A DNA stretch of 64,000 bases from Devosia sp. (lineage in GTDB: Bacteria > Pseudomonadota > Alphaproteobacteria > Rhizobiales > Devosiaceae): positions 94,836 through 158,835 of the forward strand of contig NZ_JAQGJV010000095.1 of NCBI RefSeq assembly GCF_028290435.1, given 5' to 3'. The translations under genes and the position numbers were made by a program. Below, in pieces: positions 62,073 to 64,000 of the stretch. The notes under the pieces were generated by a model. That model did not search any database and was not told the origin of the DNA. It saw only the letters and a list, made by a program, of their open reading frames with translations. The stretch's first letter is position 1. The number at the start of each line of letters is the position of its first letter.

Positions 62073-63005
62073 ATGAAGTGGCAAGGGCGCGAGCGCAGCT
62101 CCAATATCGAAGACCAGCGTGGTCAGACCGGCGGCGGCCTGGGTGGTGGCCTGGGCGGTGGCAATCCGTTCGGGCGTGGTGGCGGTGGTATGCGCCTGCC
62201 GACGGGCCGCTCGGGTGGCGGCATTGGCGGGCTGATCGGCATCGTGGTGGTGGTCGGCCTGATCTGGGCGCTGACCGGGCAGAACCCCATCGACATTTTG
62301 ACGGGTGGCTCCGGCACCAGTTCGAGTGCTACTTCGTCACCCGCCCGGCCATTGCCGCAGGCTGGCCAGGATGAGCTGGCCGACTTCGTCGGCGTGGTGA
62401 TCAAGGAGACCGAGGACCTGTGGGGCGCGCAGTTCAAGGCTGCGGGCCAAGTTTATACCCCGCCCAAGGTCGTGCTGTTCACCGATAGCGTCAACACGGC
62501 CTGTGGCGCGGCGGATTCCAGCACGGGTCCATTCTACTGCCCGAACGACAAGAAGGTTTATATCGACCTGGCTTTCTACGACCAGTTGCGGACCGAATTC
62601 GGTGCGCCGGGCGACTTCGCCCAAGCCTATGTGCTGGCTCATGAAGTCGGCCATGCGGTGCAGGACCAGACCGGCGTATTGCCCAAGTTCAATCAGCTGC
62701 GCCAGTCTATGAGCACGGAAGAATCCAACGCCTATTCGGTGCGGATCGAGCTGCAGGCCGATTGCTATGCGGGTATCTGGGCCAATTATGCGGGCCAGGA
62801 AAACCTGGTTGAACAGGGCGATTTCGAGGAAGCCCTGAATGCCGCCGACCAGATCGGCGACGATACGCTGCAGAAGAAGATGCAGGGTTTCGCCGTGCCC
62901 AAGACGTTTAACCACGGCACGTCGGCCCAGCGCCAGACCTGGTTCGCGCGCGGGTATAAGAGCGGCGACGTGAACCAGTGCGATACGTTCTCGGGCAATG
63001 TCTAG
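62073..63005 (+). CDS. ypfJ: Neutral zinc metallopeptidase, YpfJ-like
   Basis: 310 residues. The N-terminal region is Gly/Arg-rich, followed by one membrane helix (~52-70: GLIGIVVVVGLIWALTGQNP). The catalytic HEVGH sits in VLAHEVGHAVQDQTG near residue 190, with a likely third ligand in ELQADCYAG. PNDKKVYIDLAFYDQL is family-typical. Inner-membrane protein with the protease domain outside. TAGGAGA precedes the start. Confidence 0.92.
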   Translation: MKWQGRERSSNIEDQRGQTGGGLGGGLGGGNPFGRGGGGMRLPTGRSGGGIGGLIGIVVVVGLIWALTGQNPIDILTGGSGTSSSATSSPARPLPQAGQDELADFVGVVIKETEDLWGAQFKAAGQVYTPPKVVLFTDSVNTACGAADSSTGPFYCPNDKKVYIDLAFYDQLRTEFGAPGDFAQAYVLAHEVGHAVQDQTGVLPKFNQLRQSMSTEESNAYSVRIELQADCYAGIWANYAGQENLVEQGDFEEALNAADQIGDDTLQKKMQGFAVPKTFNHGTSAQRQTWFARGYKSGDVNQCDTFSGNV

Positions 63006-63015
63006 AACCTCGGTC

Positions 63016-63130
63016 TTCAACTGAGGTTGGTCTGCAAATGCCAGTTTTCTGCGCTTCCGGTCCTCACGTACCTAAGTACGCTCCGGTCCGGTTCTCAAAA
63101 ACTGGCATTTTCGACTCAACCTGAGTTGAA
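63016..63130. repeat. Long imperfect palindrome, family copy 5
   Basis: Ends TTCAACT/AGTTGAA and inner AAATGCCAGTTTT/AAAACTGGCATTT pair. The arm sequence differs from copies 3 and 4, yet the complement is kept. It sits 11 bases beyond the metallopeptidase stop. Confidence 0.88.
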
Positions 63131-63163
63131 TGCCTTCGGCCCTAGCGACCGTCTGCCGTAAAG

Positions 63164-64000
63164 CTAGGCCTTGACGAATTCCGGCTGCTGCTCGGCGCCG
63201 TTTTGCGCACGTACGTGGTTGAGGAACCGCGTGAACAGGTAGTGGCTGTCGCGGGGGCCGGGGCTGGCTTCGGGGTGGTATTGCACCGAGAAGATCGGCT
63301 TGCCGTCCACGCTGAGGCCCGCATTGGAGCCGTCGAACAGCGAGATATGGGTCTCGGTGACGCCGGCGGGCAGGCTGGTCTTGTCGACCGCAAAGCCGTG
63401 GTTCATCGAGGTGATCTCGACCTTGCCGGTGGTCAGGTCCTTGACCGGATGATTGGCGCCGTGATGGCCCTGATGCATCTTGGATGTAGTGCCGCCCAGC
63501 GCCAGGCCGAGCAGTTGATGGCCGAGGCAAATGCCGAATACGGGCTTGCCGGTTTCCATCAGCGCCTTGATGGTCGGCACGGCATATTTGCCGGTCGCCG
63601 CTGGATCGCCGGGGCCGTTGGACAGGAAAATACCGTCCGGCTTGTGCGACAGCACATCTGCCGCGGTGGCGGTGGCGGGGACAACGGTCACGCGGGCGCC
63701 CTGATCGGCGAGGCACCGCAGGATGTTGCGCTTTGCGCCGTAGTCGACCGCGACGATATGGAACGGCGCATCCTCGAGCTTGCTGTAGCCTTCGCCCCAT
63801 TTCCAGCTTTTCTGGTCCCAGTGATAGGTCTGGGCCGTGGTGACTTCCTTGGCGAGATCGAGGCCCACAAGGCCCGGGAAGGCCTTGAGTTCGGACATGA
63901 TCGATGGCTCGTGGAAATAGCCGTCCGGCGAGTGCGCGACGACGCCGTCGGGCATGCCGCCCTCGCGGATTTTCGCGGTCAGAGCCCGCGTGTCGATGCC
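63164..64000 (-). CDS. carA: Carbamoyl-phosphate synthase, small subunit (C-terminal part)
   Basis: Partial, open to the window edge (279 residues). The class I glutaminase domain is complete enough to see the nucleophile Cys in KPVFGICLGHQLLGLALGG and the His/Glu pair in QYHPEASPGP; KRNILRCLADQGARV is the domain start. It supplies ammonia from glutamine to CarB. No operon partner is visible downstream; carB lies ~24 kb away. Confidence 0.97.
   Translation of the reverse strand, partial: GIDTRALTAKIREGGMPDGVVAHSPDGYFHEPSIMSELKAFPGLVGLDLAKEVTTAQTYHWDQKSWKWGEGYSKLEDAPFHIVAVDYGAKRNILRCLADQGARVTVVPATATAADVLSHKPDGIFLSNGPGDPAATGKYAVPTIKALMETGKPVFGICLGHQLLGLALGGTTSKMHQGHHGANHPVKDLTTGKVEITSMNHGFAVDKTSLPAGVTETHISLFDGSNAGLSVDGKPIFSVQYHPEASPGPRDSHYLFTRFLNHVRAQNGAEQQPEFVKA

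Overview
The window looks like a chromosomal segment of a GC-rich alphaproteobacterium of the order Hyphomicrobiales, most like Devosia or a close relative. The evidence is a Ros/MucR-type regulator, an LsrB/VtlR-type LysR regulator beside trxB, a UvrB with the long alphaproteobacterial N-terminal extension and a GAAC-N7-GAAC LexA site, and small RNAs with CCUCCUCCC loops of the kind known from rhizobia and Rhodobacter. No rRNA, tRNA, CRISPR array, transposase or prophage gene was seen. The genus is an inference from resemblance, not from a search.

Layout. 0-3 kb: 5' end of uvrB with an SOS box, a DUF3597 protein and a drug-efflux MFS gene broken by one extra A. 3-8 kb: a polar amino-acid ABC transporter (ATPase, permease, binding protein) and an MHYT-PAS-GGDEF-EAL cyclic-di-GMP protein. 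8-11 kb: three secreted SH3/crystallin-like paralogs. 11-13 kb: acyl-CoA thioesterase and thymidine kinase, a putative PhoB-driven small RNA, and a tandem DUF2147 pair. 13-19 kb: EamA exporter, class V aminotransferase, LTXXQ protein, GNAT, MucR, CBS protein and small membrane or secreted proteins. 19-25 kb: a LacI regulator with three operators and a divergent 72-aa gene, an aspartate-type aminotransferase, a polytopic membrane protein, a divergent cupin/MarR pair and a large secreted-type hypothetical. 25.3-26.5 kb: a protein-free block with four consecutive minus-strand small-RNA units, each with its own terminator and all with the same promoter geometry. 26.6-31 kb: HAD hydrolase, lsrB, trxB, greA, cspA. 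31-39 kb: TPR-methyltransferase, threonine aldolase, a CatB-type acetyltransferase and a PhyH dioxygenase (both behind the same kind of leader with a 15-codon upstream ORF), then carB with a coupled 46-aa membrane protein. 39-49 kb: accessory genes rich in small-molecule enzymes and regulators (two VOC proteins, FAD monooxygenase, AraC, a FixJ-like pseudo-receiver, a PAS-PAS-LuxR protein, two more LuxR proteins, ArsR/AHSA1, RibD-like reductase). 49-64 kb: clpS, aldo-keto reductase, ArsR/MFS pair, ABC exporter, RNase T2, cfa, Rrf2 regulator, CpdB-type nucleotidase with a Pho box, a YpfJ-type metallopeptidase and the 3' part of carA.

How it fits together. Several genes point to nucleotide handling under phosphate limitation: periplasmic CpdB with a Pho box, RNase T2, thymidine kinase, and a Pho box upstream of a terminator-ended RNA next to tdk. 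Stress and redox control recurs (uvrB/LexA, lsrB-trxB, Rrf2, cspA, the anti-Shine-Dalgarno small RNAs). The intergenic DNA is unusually informative. It holds five copies of a roughly 120-nt palindrome whose arms differ in sequence but stay complementary, two other REP-like palindromes, and clear operator pairs for LacI, MarR and ArsR regulators.
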